From assembly GCA_964570205.1 (NCBI GenBank), contig CAZMXI010000041.1, forward strand, positions 1 through 29,656: a stretch of 29,656 nucleotides of DNA, given 5' to 3'. Source of the stretch: CAZMXI01 sp964570205. Lineage in GTDB: Bacteria; Planctomycetota; Phycisphaerae; Tepidisphaerales; Tepidisphaeraceae. Shown piece by piece: positions 8,387 to 15,928 of this stretch. The position numbers and the translations under genes were made by a program. The notes beneath the pieces were generated by a model. It was given only the letters and a program-made list of their open reading frames with translations. It was not told the DNA's origin and ran no database searches. Position 1 is the first letter of the stretch. Each line of letters begins with the position of its first letter.

Positions 8387-10138
8387 TTAGCGGTGGGTTC
8401 TGTCGGGGCGCTTTACATCGGTGGAGGGCTTCTTACGTCGGGGCTGGGCATCGGCGTGGGCCGTTTCGAGCATCTCCCGGACTTGGGCGCGGGTGGTCTC
8501 GGTGATGCGGTGCCCTCCGATCATCTCCGCAAGTTCTTCGACACGTTCCGTGCCGGCTATCGGGCGGACGGTGGTCTGGGTGAGGCCATCTTCAACCGAC
8601 TTGTGGACGGTCAGGTGAAGATCCGCATAGCTGGCAATCTGAGGTAGATGGGTAATACAGAGAACTTGGTGATGGGTTGCGAGGTTACGCAACTTCTCGC
8701 CGATTACACTGCCCAAGCGGCCGCCGACATTGGCGTCGATTTCGTCGAAGACGAGCACGCTGATCCGGTCGGTTTGCGCCAGAATGCTCTTCAGGGCGAG
8801 CATGATCCGGCTCAGTTCGCCGCCTGACGCGATGCGCCGCAGGGGTTGGGGGAATTGGCCGGGGTTGGTTTGCGCCGTGAACTCAATCTGGTCGAACCCG
8901 CTCGGCGTGGCGGGCAGGCCGTCCGCAAGCGGAGGCGATGTGAACGCGATGGTGAATGTCGCCTTCTCCATGCCCAGGTCGGCCAACTGCCGGAGCACAA
9001 GTGGGCAGAGCCTTTTTGCCGCCACCTGCCGATCGGCACTGAGCTGTTTTCCCAGCGTCTTGAGCTTCTCGGTCAGCGGGGCTATCTGACTCTTGGCAAG
9101 GGACAGATCGTCCGTGGCTTGCTCCAACTCGGATATTCGCTGTCCGATTTCCTGGCGGTATTGAAGCGTTGCCTCGATCGTCTGGCCGTACTTGTTCAGA
9201 ATCCGGTTGATTGCGTTCAGCCGATCAGCGACCTCGGCCAACTCACCGGGGTCCAAGTCGAGGCGGTCGAGATAGCGTGAAAGGTCGAACGCGGCTTCCT
9301 CCAACTGAATGGTGGCGTCTCTCAACGACTGCGAGACATCCTTCAGGCTCGTGTCCAGCTCGGACGACTCGCCGAGTATTCCGGCCATCATCTTCAGCCG
9401 TTCGAGGACCGAGCCATCCATTTCGTAAAGGCTGCCGTGTACGGCCGATACGTCCTTCTTGAGCTTCTCCAGGTTGCTCAACACGCGTGAACGGGCCTGG
9501 AGTTCCTCGTACTCAGCGAGATCGAGTTCAGCCGTGTCGATCTCGCCGGCCTGGAACCGGTACAGCTCAAGTTGCTGTTCACGCAGTGCACGATGAGTGG
9601 TCAGGTCATTAAGCCGCTGCCTGGCGCTTTGGAGTTCCTGGTAGAACGCTGCATAGTCCTGTCGCAATCCGGCAAGCGAACCGAACTGATCCAGCACGTC
9701 GAGCTGGTTGGCCGGCTTGAGCAAGTACTGATGGTCGTGCTGGCCATGGACATCCACCAGGTGTTCAGCCACCTGTTTAAGCATGCCGAGCGTCACGGGC
9801 GACCCATTGAGGCTGACAGAAGTCCGGCCCGATGCATAGAGCCTCCGAGTGAGCAGCACTTCACCGCCATCCTGAACGACGTCGATATCGGTCAGGTCTG
9901 CGATCTTCTTCAGCAGGTCGCGACTCTTGATATCGAAAACGCCGCTGACCCGGCCTTCTTCGGCGCCCGGCCGCAGCATCTCGGCCGGGCTGCGCAGGCC
10001 CAGCAGGACCTCGACGGCCCCGATGACGAGGCTCTTTCCGGCGCCGGTTGCACCGGTGAAGCAGTTCAGCCCGCCCACCAGCTCGATGCGGGCGTCGGCT
10101 ATGACAGCCAGGTTCGAGATATGCAACTCCCTGAGCAT
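8387..10138 (-). CDS. recN: DNA repair protein RecN
   Basis: 583 residues, slightly longer than typical. This SMC-like ATPase acts in recombinational repair of double-strand breaks. Walker A is TGATGAGKS (residues 28-36). A long central coiled-coil region (about 150-370, rich in Leu, Glu, Gln and Arg) separates it from the C-terminal half-ATPase, which has the ABC signature ASGGELSRIMLALK, Walker B VLVFDEIDANVGG and the switch ITHLPQIA. The C-terminal 20 or so residues are basic and probably disordered. Its ATG lies 10 bases after the stop of the tandem tRNA-binding-domain gene, with no clear ribosome site, so translational coupling is likely. Confidence 0.97.
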   Translation of the reverse strand: MLRELHISNLAVIADARIELVGGLNCFTGATGAGKSLVIGAVEVLLGLRSPAEMLRPGAEEGRVSGVFDIKSRDLLKKIADLTDIDVVQDGGEVLLTRRLYASGRTSVSLNGSPVTLGMLKQVAEHLVDVHGQHDHQYLLKPANQLDVLDQFGSLAGLRQDYAAFYQELQSARQRLNDLTTHRALREQQLELYRFQAGEIDTAELDLAEYEELQARSRVLSNLEKLKKDVSAVHGSLYEMDGSVLERLKMMAGILGESSELDTSLKDVSQSLRDATIQLEEAAFDLSRYLDRLDLDPGELAEVADRLNAINRILNKYGQTIEATLQYRQEIGQRISELEQATDDLSLAKSQIAPLTEKLKTLGKQLSADRQVAAKRLCPLVLRQLADLGMEKATFTIAFTSPPLADGLPATPSGFDQIEFTAQTNPGQFPQPLRRIASGGELSRIMLALKSILAQTDRISVLVFDEIDANVGGRLGSVIGEKLRNLATHHQVLCITHLPQIASYADLHLTVHKSVEDGLTQTTVRPIAGTERVEELAEMIGGHRITETTRAQVREMLETAHADAQPRRKKPSTDVKRPDRTHR

Positions 10139-10148
10139 ATTTCATTCA

Positions 10149-10823
10149 TCACTTGACGCTGCTGCCCGGAGCAACCGGCTCGGCCAGCGTGATGGGTGAG
10201 GCCGGCCCATCCGGATGGATGGCGAGAAAGAAGCCGTCGGCGGTGCGCACGCGGCTGCCCGCAGGCACCGGGTGCATGGGCGTCAGGAAGATCACGCGCC
10301 CGCTGGCCTCGTCCGTGGCGGCGAGCATCATTCCCTGGCTGATTTCGCCGCGCATTCGCCGCGGTTCAAGATTGCCGACAACGACCATCTGCCTGCCGGC
10401 GAGTTGTTCGGGCTGGTAATGGGCTCGCAACCCCGCACAGATCTGCCGTTGTTCATCGCCCAGGTCGATCTGTAGAACCAGGAGTTTATCGGCGTTGGGG
10501 TGTGGCGTGCACTCACGCACATTGGCGATGCGGAACTCGACTCTGGCCAGTTCCTCGTCGCTGACGCTGGCCGCGGGAAACGCCGGTTGAGGCGCGCCGG
10601 CTGGTTGTTCGGCCACAGGGGACCGGTTGAGGTTCGCGATAACGATCGTTTGCGATCCGGCAAGCGAATCCGGCAGTGGCACTGGGGTGCACAGACGCTG
10701 TTTGCGCTGGCCAAGATCCACATCCAGTCCAACGGGGCGATCAGCGCAACAGTCGGTTACGGTGTTCACAACGGTCGCGACTCTCAGTTCAAGCTTGGCA
10801 AAATCGTCGTAGCTAATGGGCAT
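10149..10823 (-). CDS. Tandem tRNA-binding-domain protein (Trbp111/EMAP-II type)
   Basis: 224 residues built from two OB-fold tRNA-binding domains. The second (about 90-190) is canonical: VEFRIANVRECTPHPNADKL, then GNLEPRRMRGEISQGMMLAA, as in the C-terminus of MetRS and in Trbp111. The first (about 1-75, LELRVATVVNTVTDCCADR) keeps the strand pattern but has lost the H-P-x-A-D-K-L segment and the R-x-M-x-G-x-x-S-x-G-M loop, so it looks degenerate. There is no catalytic synthetase part. The family binds tRNA structure non-specifically. It is the first gene of a two-gene unit with recN, and a promoter lies about 45 bases upstream. The C-terminal part beyond about 190 is unassigned. Confidence 0.82.
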   Translation of the reverse strand: MPISYDDFAKLELRVATVVNTVTDCCADRPVGLDVDLGQRKQRLCTPVPLPDSLAGSQTIVIANLNRSPVAEQPAGAPQPAFPAASVSDEELARVEFRIANVRECTPHPNADKLLVLQIDLGDEQRQICAGLRAHYQPEQLAGRQMVVVGNLEPRRMRGEISQGMMLAATDEASGRVIFLTPMHPVPAGSRVRTADGFFLAIHPDGPASPITLAEPVAPGSSVK

Positions 10824-10867
10824 TTGTGTCGCACCTTCTCTGTAATCGAATAAGCGGGAAAGGCTTG

Positions 10868-10896
10868 ATTCTATTCGTGATAGGCGTATTAGCCAA
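10868..10896 (-). promoter_or_regulatory. Sigma70-like promoter of the tRNA-binding-protein/recN unit
   Basis: On the minus strand, TTGGCT (10896-10891) is followed after exactly 17 bases by TAGAAT (10873-10868). The predicted start near 10861 gives a leader of under 40 bases, which contains GAAGGTG ahead of the ATG at 10823. This is one of the best promoter matches in the window. Confidence 0.58.
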
Positions 10897-11071
10897 GGGG
10901 CGTGGCGGGGTCGTCATCGACCGAGGCCTGCGGATGGTGGCACATACGTTGCAGGCCAGGAGTCTCGCCAGCAGGACCAGGCGACTGGAGCCGAGGCCGC
11001 TCGGAGCGGTCTTGCCGCTGAACGTTCTTCAGGGGTGCTGGCTACCAGAGTTGTACCAGGGAGGCCAAATC

Positions 11072-11527
11072 ATGTCCGAATCAAGCAGACGCGGATTTGC
11101 AGCGATGGATGCGGAGAAAAAGCGGCAGATTGCCAGCAAAGGTGGCCGTGCAGCCCACATGAAGGGCGCCGCGCATGAATTCACGCCCGATGAGGCTCGT
11201 CGTGCGGGCCGGCGGGGCGGCATAGCCGTCAGCCGCAATCGAGACCACATGGCCTCGATTGGCCGGAAGGGCGGAGAAGCGGTCAGCCGTGATCGGGACC
11301 ACATGTCTGACATCGGTCGTCGTGGAGGAGAAGCGGTCAGCCGTGATCGGGACCACATGGCGGCGATCGGCCGCGAGGGCGGCGAGGCCCGCGGGGGCAA
11401 GGTTCCGGAGCCGGGTCCGCCGTTGCCGCAGGGCGAGTCGGGAGAGGGTCCGACTGGCCAGGACGACCCAGATGAGCCATTGCGGGAATTCGGTCTGTTA
11501 GGGACGGTGGAGCAAGGAGCCCTATGA
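11072..11527 (+). CDS. KGG-motif repeat protein, stress-induced (YciG-like) family
   Basis: 151 residues, highly charged. The N-terminal RGFAAMDAEKKRQIASKGGR followed by HEFTPDEARRAGRRGG is the KGG motif of the YciG-like family, found in stress-induced bacterial proteins. It then carries three exact-length 18-residue repeats of the type GGEAVSRDRDHMxxIGRx, ending in a fourth partial GGEARGG. The tail (about 45 residues) is Pro, Gly and Glu rich and unassigned. GGGAGG lies 8 bases before the ATG at 11072; the open frame extends upstream without support. Its TGA overlaps the ATG of the next KGG gene (ATGA), so the two are translationally coupled. Confidence 0.82.
   Translation: MSESSRRGFAAMDAEKKRQIASKGGRAAHMKGAAHEFTPDEARRAGRRGGIAVSRNRDHMASIGRKGGEAVSRDRDHMSDIGRRGGEAVSRDRDHMAAIGREGGEARGGKVPEPGPPLPQGESGEGPTGQDDPDEPLREFGLLGTVEQGAL
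11216..11377 (+). repeat. Three tandem 54-bp coding repeats in the KGG protein
   Basis: Units 11216-11269, 11270-11323 and 11324-11377 each encode 18 residues starting GG(I/E)AVSR. Units 2 and 3 are the most alike, sharing an identical stretch around gcggtcagccgtgatcggga. The period is a multiple of three, so copy-number change would keep the frame. Confidence 0.92.
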
Positions 11528-11715
11528 TGGCCAGCACAAGCAAACGAGGATTCGCATCGATGGATCGCCAGAAACAGCGGCAGATCGCCAGCATGGGAGG
11601 CCGGGCCGCCCATGTGCGGGGCACGGCCCACGAGTTCACTCCCGACGAGGCCCGCGAGGCCGGTCGGAAAGGGGGCGAAGCACGCAACCGCTCGCGAGCG
11701 GCTCGCGAGCGATGA
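11524..11715 (+). CDS. Small KGG-motif protein, stress-induced (YciG-like) family
   Basis: 63 residues, basic. SKRGFASMDRQKQRQIASMG matches the N-terminus of the preceding gene, followed by AHEFTPDEAREAGRKGGEAR and a short Arg-rich tail. It is a minimal KGG-family protein and a clear paralogue of its upstream neighbour without the repeats. AGGAG sits 6 bases before the ATG. The start overlaps the previous stop as ATGA. The biochemical function of the family is not established; members are associated with stress responses. Confidence 0.85.
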   Translation: MMASTSKRGFASMDRQKQRQIASMGGRAAHVRGTAHEFTPDEAREAGRKGGEARNRSRAARER

Positions 11716-11752
11716 GCGGCTGTGACATGGACCCAGGCAGGTCAAGGCGTGA

Positions 11753-11776
11753 AAGACCGGTTCAACGGCCGGTCTT
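11753..11776. terminator. Hairpin between convergent KGG and gmhA genes
   Basis: AAGACCGG (11753-11760) and CCGGTCTT (11769-11776) form an 8-bp perfect stem with an 8-base loop. It lies between the stops of the second KGG gene and the convergent gmhA, so it may end both transcripts. A short C/T run follows on the plus side, but there is no true T-tract. Confidence 0.55.
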
Positions 11777-11780
11777 CCAT

Positions 11781-12380
11781 CTATCTCGGTTGGTCGGGCA
11801 GGCCCGCGAGCGACGGCTCGATCATCTCGCAAAGGGTGTGGTAGAGCAGGGCGTGCGCTTCCTGGATTCTGGCTGTCACCGCGGCGTCCACGACCAAGTC
11901 CACCGTTGCCAAACCGCGGGTGAGCCCTCCACCCTTGCCGAGAAACGCGATGCTGCGCATACCGATCTCTCTGGCGGCCTCGATAGCCTTGATGATGTTG
12001 CGCGACTGGCCGGAGGTGGTGAGGGCGATCAGGACATCCTCTGACTTGCCGAAGGCACGAACCTGGCGTGCAAAGGACTCGTCGAAATCGTAATCATTCC
12101 CGATGGCCGTGAGCGTCGGCCCGCTTTCGGTCAGTGCGATAGCCGGATAAGGCGGGCGATCATCTCTGTAGCGCACGACGAACTCGGTGGCAAGATGCTG
12201 TGCATCAGCCGCGCTGCCACCGTTGCCGCAGACGATCAACTTGCCGCCGGAGAGCAGACACTGGGAGACGAGATTGGCGGCGCGATGCAGATCGTGTTCC
12301 AGGGATGCCAGCGACTCCAGCACGTGCCCGGCCGCTGCGATGTTGATGCGAAGCACCGATTGAGCGTGTGGGTGGCTCAT
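11781..12380 (-). CDS. gmhA: D-sedoheptulose-7-phosphate isomerase
   Basis: 199 residues, the usual GmhA length. It converts sedoheptulose 7-phosphate to D-glycero-manno-heptose 7-phosphate, the first step toward ADP-heptose for the lipopolysaccharide core or S-layer glycans. A single SIS domain is visible: CGNGGSAADAQHLATEFV (phosphosugar loop and metal-ligand His), then IALTTSGQSRNIIKAIEAA, and a C-terminal helix with QEAHALLYHTLCEMIE (second His). The ATG at 12380 was chosen because the family begins about here. No ribosome site precedes it; instead TATACT lies 7 bases upstream. It is the last gene of the rarA-cyclo-ligase-transpeptidase-gmhA series. Confidence 0.93.
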   Translation of the reverse strand: MSHPHAQSVLRINIAAAGHVLESLASLEHDLHRAANLVSQCLLSGGKLIVCGNGGSAADAQHLATEFVVRYRDDRPPYPAIALTESGPTLTAIGNDYDFDESFARQVRAFGKSEDVLIALTTSGQSRNIIKAIEAAREIGMRSIAFLGKGGGLTRGLATVDLVVDAAVTARIQEAHALLYHTLCEMIEPSLAGLPDQPR

Positions 12381-12387
12381 TGCGGAC

Positions 12388-12393
12388 AGTATA
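12388..12393 (-). promoter_or_regulatory. Possible -10 element directly before gmhA (leaderless start)
   Basis: TATACT on the minus strand ends 7 bases before the gmhA ATG, so transcription would begin at or next to the start codon. The candidate -35 at 17 bases (TTCATC) is poor. No Shine-Dalgarno sequence is present. Confidence 0.35.
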
Positions 12394-12465
12394 CCCGTCT
12401 TCGGCCCGCCGATGAATGCGAAGGCCCGACCGCGGGGCGTCTGTTGCAGACCTGTACTCCGGAGC

Positions 12466-13542
12466 TCAGTCCTTGACGAGCACCTTGCTCTTCCCTTCGA
12501 CAAGGAGTTCGTAAACGAGGGCGATGTCGTCGGGTTTGAGGCGGATGCAGCCCATCGAGGCTTCTCTTCCGATTGAATCGGGTTCGATCGTGCCGTGGAT
12601 TCCGTAAGAACTCTTGCCCTGCGCCTCGCCGTCGATGCCGCTCAGGCCGATCCAGAATTCGCCGAGGGGGTTCTTGGGGTCGTCGGCGGCGAATATGCCC
12701 TCGCCGCGCGGGCTGTGATAGGTCGGGTTTTTGAGCTTGCTGTGTGGCTGGACGAGCCAGAGGCCCTCCGGGGTGGAGCCGTCCTTGCCCAGGCCGACGG
12801 GGAAGCTGCGAACGAAGATGGAACCTGCGCCGCCGGGAGCGCCGAGGTAGATGTCCATGGTGAAGGTTTTCTTGTTCACGACCGCGTGGAACGGGCCTTT
12901 AACGATCTTGATGGTCTGGAGGGCGCGAAGCCTGCGCGGATCGGGAATGCTGTTGATCCGGCACAGCAGTTCCCAGGTGACATCGTGCCTCGCGGCGATC
13001 TTGGTCAGCAATTCGCCGGGCTGGACGGTGTAAGCGACGGCGGCCGGGTCATCCTTGAAGTTCCGGGGCTCGAAGATGAGCTGCCGGTTGATCTGCTCCA
13101 GCAGTTGTCTGGCGGAGGCCGCGTCGTCGCCGGCGAGTCTGCCGTTGAGCATCGCGTCGTTGAGGGTGCGCCGGGCGCTGGGCAGGTCGCCGAGATCGAC
13201 AAGCTTCCTGGCATCGTCCAGGGGCGCACCAGTGGATGCGAAGTGCACGACGGCGGGGGGCGTTTCGAGCCGGGGCGCGGCGGCGGGCGCCGGCGCGGCC
13301 GCCGCGGACCTTGATCCTATCGTTGGCGTGGTGGTGGTCAGGATGGGCGACGCGGACTGGACGGCCGTGGGAGGTTTCACCTCGGCTGGCGGCTGGGGGG
13401 TCTGTTCGATGGCCATCATAGGCGGCAGCGAGCCGTTCTCGGTCCTGGTCGCATGGCGCACGGCGGCAAAAACACCGACTGCCAGGGCAGGCACAAGCAG
13501 ATAGGCGAGAAAACGGCTTCCCCGGCGGCGAGAGCGACTCAT
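12466..13542 (-). CDS. LysM-domain L,D-transpeptidase (YkuD family)
   Basis: 358 residues. After a basic N-terminus, one membrane segment (FLAYLLVPALAVGVFAAV) anchors the protein or serves as an uncleaved signal, followed by a Pro/Ala/Thr-rich linker. A LysM peptidoglycan-binding motif (YTVQPGELLTKIAARHDVTW, about residues 170-215) precedes the YkuD catalytic domain, with SYGIHGT and the cysteine motif SMGCIRL (nucleophile Cys332). Such enzymes cross-link peptidoglycan through 3-3 bonds or attach proteins to it, in the periplasm. A strong ribosome site, AAGGAGG, lies 5 bases before the ATG at 13542. It lies 42 bases after the cyclo-ligase gene. Confidence 0.93.
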   Translation of the reverse strand: MSRSRRRGSRFLAYLLVPALAVGVFAAVRHATRTENGSLPPMMAIEQTPQPPAEVKPPTAVQSASPILTTTTPTIGSRSAAAAPAPAAAPRLETPPAVVHFASTGAPLDDARKLVDLGDLPSARRTLNDAMLNGRLAGDDAASARQLLEQINRQLIFEPRNFKDDPAAVAYTVQPGELLTKIAARHDVTWELLCRINSIPDPRRLRALQTIKIVKGPFHAVVNKKTFTMDIYLGAPGGAGSIFVRSFPVGLGKDGSTPEGLWLVQPHSKLKNPTYHSPRGEGIFAADDPKNPLGEFWIGLSGIDGEAQGKSSYGIHGTIEPDSIGREASMGCIRLKPDDIALVYELLVEGKSKVLVKD

Positions 13543-13584
13543 GGAACCTCCTTGTTCCGGCGGCGCTGGAAGGTTGATCGAGCG

Positions 13585-14178
13585 TCACCTGACGATCAGA
13601 TTCGACGCGAATCGTCGAATTCCACGATCCGTGACCAGCATACTCAGCGGCATGTCATGGTCAAGCACGGGCACATCATCCGTGATCTGCGTCTCGAAGG
13701 CCAACCCGCAGCTCAGGCCCATGAATTCATCCTGGGCGAGGAATCGGTCATAGAAGCCCATGCCGCGGCCGATGCGATGTCCGCCGGGCGTGAAGCCGAG
13801 GCCGGGGACGATGACGAGGTCGATGAACTTGACTGGAACGGGGTTGCCGGCGAGCGGCTCGCGGACGCCGGGGCCACTGGTGGTCATGACGGTCTGGAGA
13901 CTGGAAATCTCGACAGGCATCATGCGTCGCTGGTCCCAACTCACCTTGGGCACAACGACCGTCTTGCCATCCTGCCACGCACGAAGGGCCAGGGCGGCGG
14001 TGTCGACCTCGGTCGGCATACTCAGGTAGAGCATGACGATGCGCGCCTGTTTGAACTCCGGGCTGGCGGTCAACAGCGAGCACGCGTCAGCGCTGGCGCG
14101 GCGGCGATTCTCCGCATCCATCGCGGCCAGTTTCTGCCGCAGCGCGTTGCGAACCGCCGATTTGTTTGACTCCGCCAA
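13585..14178 (-). CDS. 5-formyltetrahydrofolate cyclo-ligase
   Basis: 197 residues. It converts 5-formyl-THF to 5,10-methenyl-THF using ATP in folate one-carbon metabolism. The N-terminal SNKSAVRNALRQKLAAMDAE is the substrate and phosphate-binding region, and the signature GRGMGFYDRFL matches the family G-x-G-x-G-(F/Y)-Y-D-R loop. VIVPGLGFTPGGHRIG precedes it, as expected. The start is a TTG at 14178, supported by GGAGGTG at 14183-14189 and by family length. Its stop lies 42 bases before the transpeptidase gene, in the same operon. Confidence 0.93.
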   Translation of the reverse strand: MAESNKSAVRNALRQKLAAMDAENRRRASADACSLLTASPEFKQARIVMLYLSMPTEVDTAALALRAWQDGKTVVVPKVSWDQRRMMPVEISSLQTVMTTSGPGVREPLAGNPVPVKFIDLVIVPGLGFTPGGHRIGRGMGFYDRFLAQDEFMGLSCGLAFETQITDDVPVLDHDMPLSMLVTDRGIRRFASNLIVR

Positions 14179-14182
14179 GCAA

Positions 14183-14189
14183 CACCTCC
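14183..14189 (-). promoter_or_regulatory. Strong ribosome binding site supporting a TTG start
   Basis: On the minus strand GGAGGTG precedes TTG (14178-14176) with a 4-base spacer (6 bases from GGAGG). No in-frame ATG near this site would fit the family N-terminus. Confidence 0.7.
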
Positions 14190-14225
14190 GTAGACGATCC
14201 CGGCCACTCTTCGCCCCAATTATAA

Positions 14226-15584
14226 CTAATCCGCGCTGTTCTCGTCGCGTGCATTCGCCGCAGGCAGGTTATCGGCGTTTCGCATCTGTTCGAGGCGCTG
14301 ACGGAACGAGGCTTCGATGCCGCGATCGGTCGGCCGATAATACCTCTTATCGACCCCGAGGTAGTCTTGTTGCACGAAACCGCCCTCGTGATCGTGTGGG
14401 TACTGATACTCGTCGCCATGGCCGAGTCGCTTGGCGCCCTGATAATGGGCGTCGCGCAGGGACTTGGGGACGGGGATGGTGCGGTCTTCGCGCACGTCCT
14501 TCATGGCTGACCAGATTGCCAACGCCGAGGCGTTGGACTTGGGTGCCAATGCCATGTAGATGGCGGCCTGGGCGAGGGTAAGCTGCGCCTCGGGCATCCC
14601 GATGCGCTCGACGACCTGGTAAGCGGATGCTGCTACGACGAGGGCCTGGGGGTCGGCGTTGCCGATGTCCTCGCTGGCGAGGATGGCGATGCGGCGGGCG
14701 ATGAAGCGGGGGTCTTCGCCGGCCTCGAGCATCTTGGCGACCCAGTAGATGGCGGCGTCAGGATCGCTGCCGCGCATAGACTTGATCAATGCGCTTGCGG
14801 CATCGTAATGCTCGTCGCCGGTGGCGTCATAGACGATCGCCTTGCGCTGGATGGACTGCTCGGCGACATCGAGCGTGATGTGGATGGTCGCCGCCGGGTC
14901 TTCGTTTCGTAGCGAGAGCACGGCGATTTCGAGGGCCATGAGCGACCGGCGCGCATCGCCATCGCTGGTCTTTGCCCAATGGTCGAGGGCCTGTGCATCG
15001 ACCTGGATGTTAAGTTGACCGAAGCCGCGCTCGGGGTCGGCTATGGCGCGTTCAAGCAGGCTCCGGATCTGGGTTTCGGAGAGGGGCGCAAACTGGAAGA
15101 CCTGGCTGCGGCTGATGAGTGGCGAATTGACTGAGAAGAACGGGTTTTCGGTGGTTGCGCCGACGAGCACGATCAGACCGTTTTCAACGTCGGCGAGGAG
15201 GATGTCCTGCTGGGCGCGGTTGAAGCGGTGAATTTCGTCGAGGAAGAGAACGGTGCGCTGCCCGGTGTGGCCGAGGCGGTCACGGGCGGCGTCGAGGATC
15301 AGGCGGACATCCTTGACGCCTGCGGCGGCGGCGTGGGCCTGCTCGAAATGGCAGCGCGTGTAGACGGCGATGAGCTGGGCGAGCGTGGTTTTCCCGGTGC
15401 CGGGTGGACCATAGAAGATAACGCTGCTGAGCCGGTCGGCCTCAAGCATGCGGCGGAGGAGCTTGCCCGGTCCGAGAAAATGCTCCTGCCCGACGAACTG
15501 CTCAAGGTTCGTGGGTCGCATCCGGACCGCCAAAGGGGATGCCCGATCAAGGTTCTTACGGCGGGTGTCGCTGAATAAGTCCAT
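14226..15584 (-). CDS. rarA: Replication-associated recombination protein A (RarA/MgsA AAA+ ATPase)
   Basis: 452 residues, the usual length. This clamp-loader-like AAA+ ATPase acts at stalled replication forks. Walker A is GPPGTGKTT (residues 59-67), Walker B is VLFLDEIHRFN (Asp116, Glu117), and sensor 1 is GATTENPFFSVNSPLISR, diagnostic of the WRNIP1/MgsA group. The C-terminal tetramerisation part includes YWVAKMLEAGEDPRFIARR and ASEDIGNADPQAL. The start at 15584 (MDLFSDTRR) matches the family; the frame is open 52 codons further upstream but that part is unlike the family. There is no ribosome site. It is the first gene of the four-gene minus-strand operon. Confidence 0.95.
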   Translation of the reverse strand: MDLFSDTRRKNLDRASPLAVRMRPTNLEQFVGQEHFLGPGKLLRRMLEADRLSSVIFYGPPGTGKTTLAQLIAVYTRCHFEQAHAAAAGVKDVRLILDAARDRLGHTGQRTVLFLDEIHRFNRAQQDILLADVENGLIVLVGATTENPFFSVNSPLISRSQVFQFAPLSETQIRSLLERAIADPERGFGQLNIQVDAQALDHWAKTSDGDARRSLMALEIAVLSLRNEDPAATIHITLDVAEQSIQRKAIVYDATGDEHYDAASALIKSMRGSDPDAAIYWVAKMLEAGEDPRFIARRIAILASEDIGNADPQALVVAASAYQVVERIGMPEAQLTLAQAAIYMALAPKSNASALAIWSAMKDVREDRTIPVPKSLRDAHYQGAKRLGHGDEYQYPHDHEGGFVQQDYLGVDKRYYRPTDRGIEASFRQRLEQMRNADNLPAANARDENSAD

Positions 15585-15928
15585 GTTAATTCTAGGGTTT
15601 ATGTCTGGTAAGGCCGCGGGCGCGGACGTTGTTATGGGCATGGGCACAGGCCAGGAAAATCCGGGGTTCCGCTTCAATTCGCATGGCTGTCGGCCGAAAT
15701 AACTCATAGAGTGGACGATATGCGCTGTTGCTGTCGGCACCCCTAAGGGTGTCAGAATGTCGCGGACGACCTAGCGCGAATCGTGTTGAGGCAGCGCAAT
15801 GGCTGAGTCCACTTGGTCCCGCATTTGCACGTAATTGAGCTGATCGACGGCTCATGGTGTTTCGCGGACGTCTGGGCGCTGCTTTCCGGAGCGTCGCGGA
15901 CGCATCACGGATACGGAGAAACCACAAG
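15585..15928. other. Divergent intergenic region between rarA and glmS
   Basis: 344 bases without a supported gene. It should hold the promoters of both units, but I found no convincing -35/-10 pair. It contains a 5-bp hairpin (CACCC-ctaa-GGGTG, about 15739-15752) and three exact copies of TCGCGGACG on the glmS side. I do not see the conserved core of a glmS ribozyme. Confidence 0.6.
15760..15902 (+). repeat. Three dispersed copies of TCGCGGACG upstream of glmS
   Basis: Exact 9-base copies at 15760-15768, 15862-15870 and 15894-15902, all in the same orientation. The last ends 26 bases before the glmS ATG. They could be operator half-sites or chance in GC-rich DNA. Confidence 0.45.

Noticed and set aside
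11216..11377. Possible CRISPR-like or satellite repeat
   Set aside because: The 54-base units are contiguous, in frame and encode a recognised protein repeat; there are no spacers.
15585..15928. glmS ribozyme or other riboswitch upstream of glmS
   Set aside because: I found only a short 5-bp hairpin and small repeats, with no conserved ribozyme core that I can recognise by eye.
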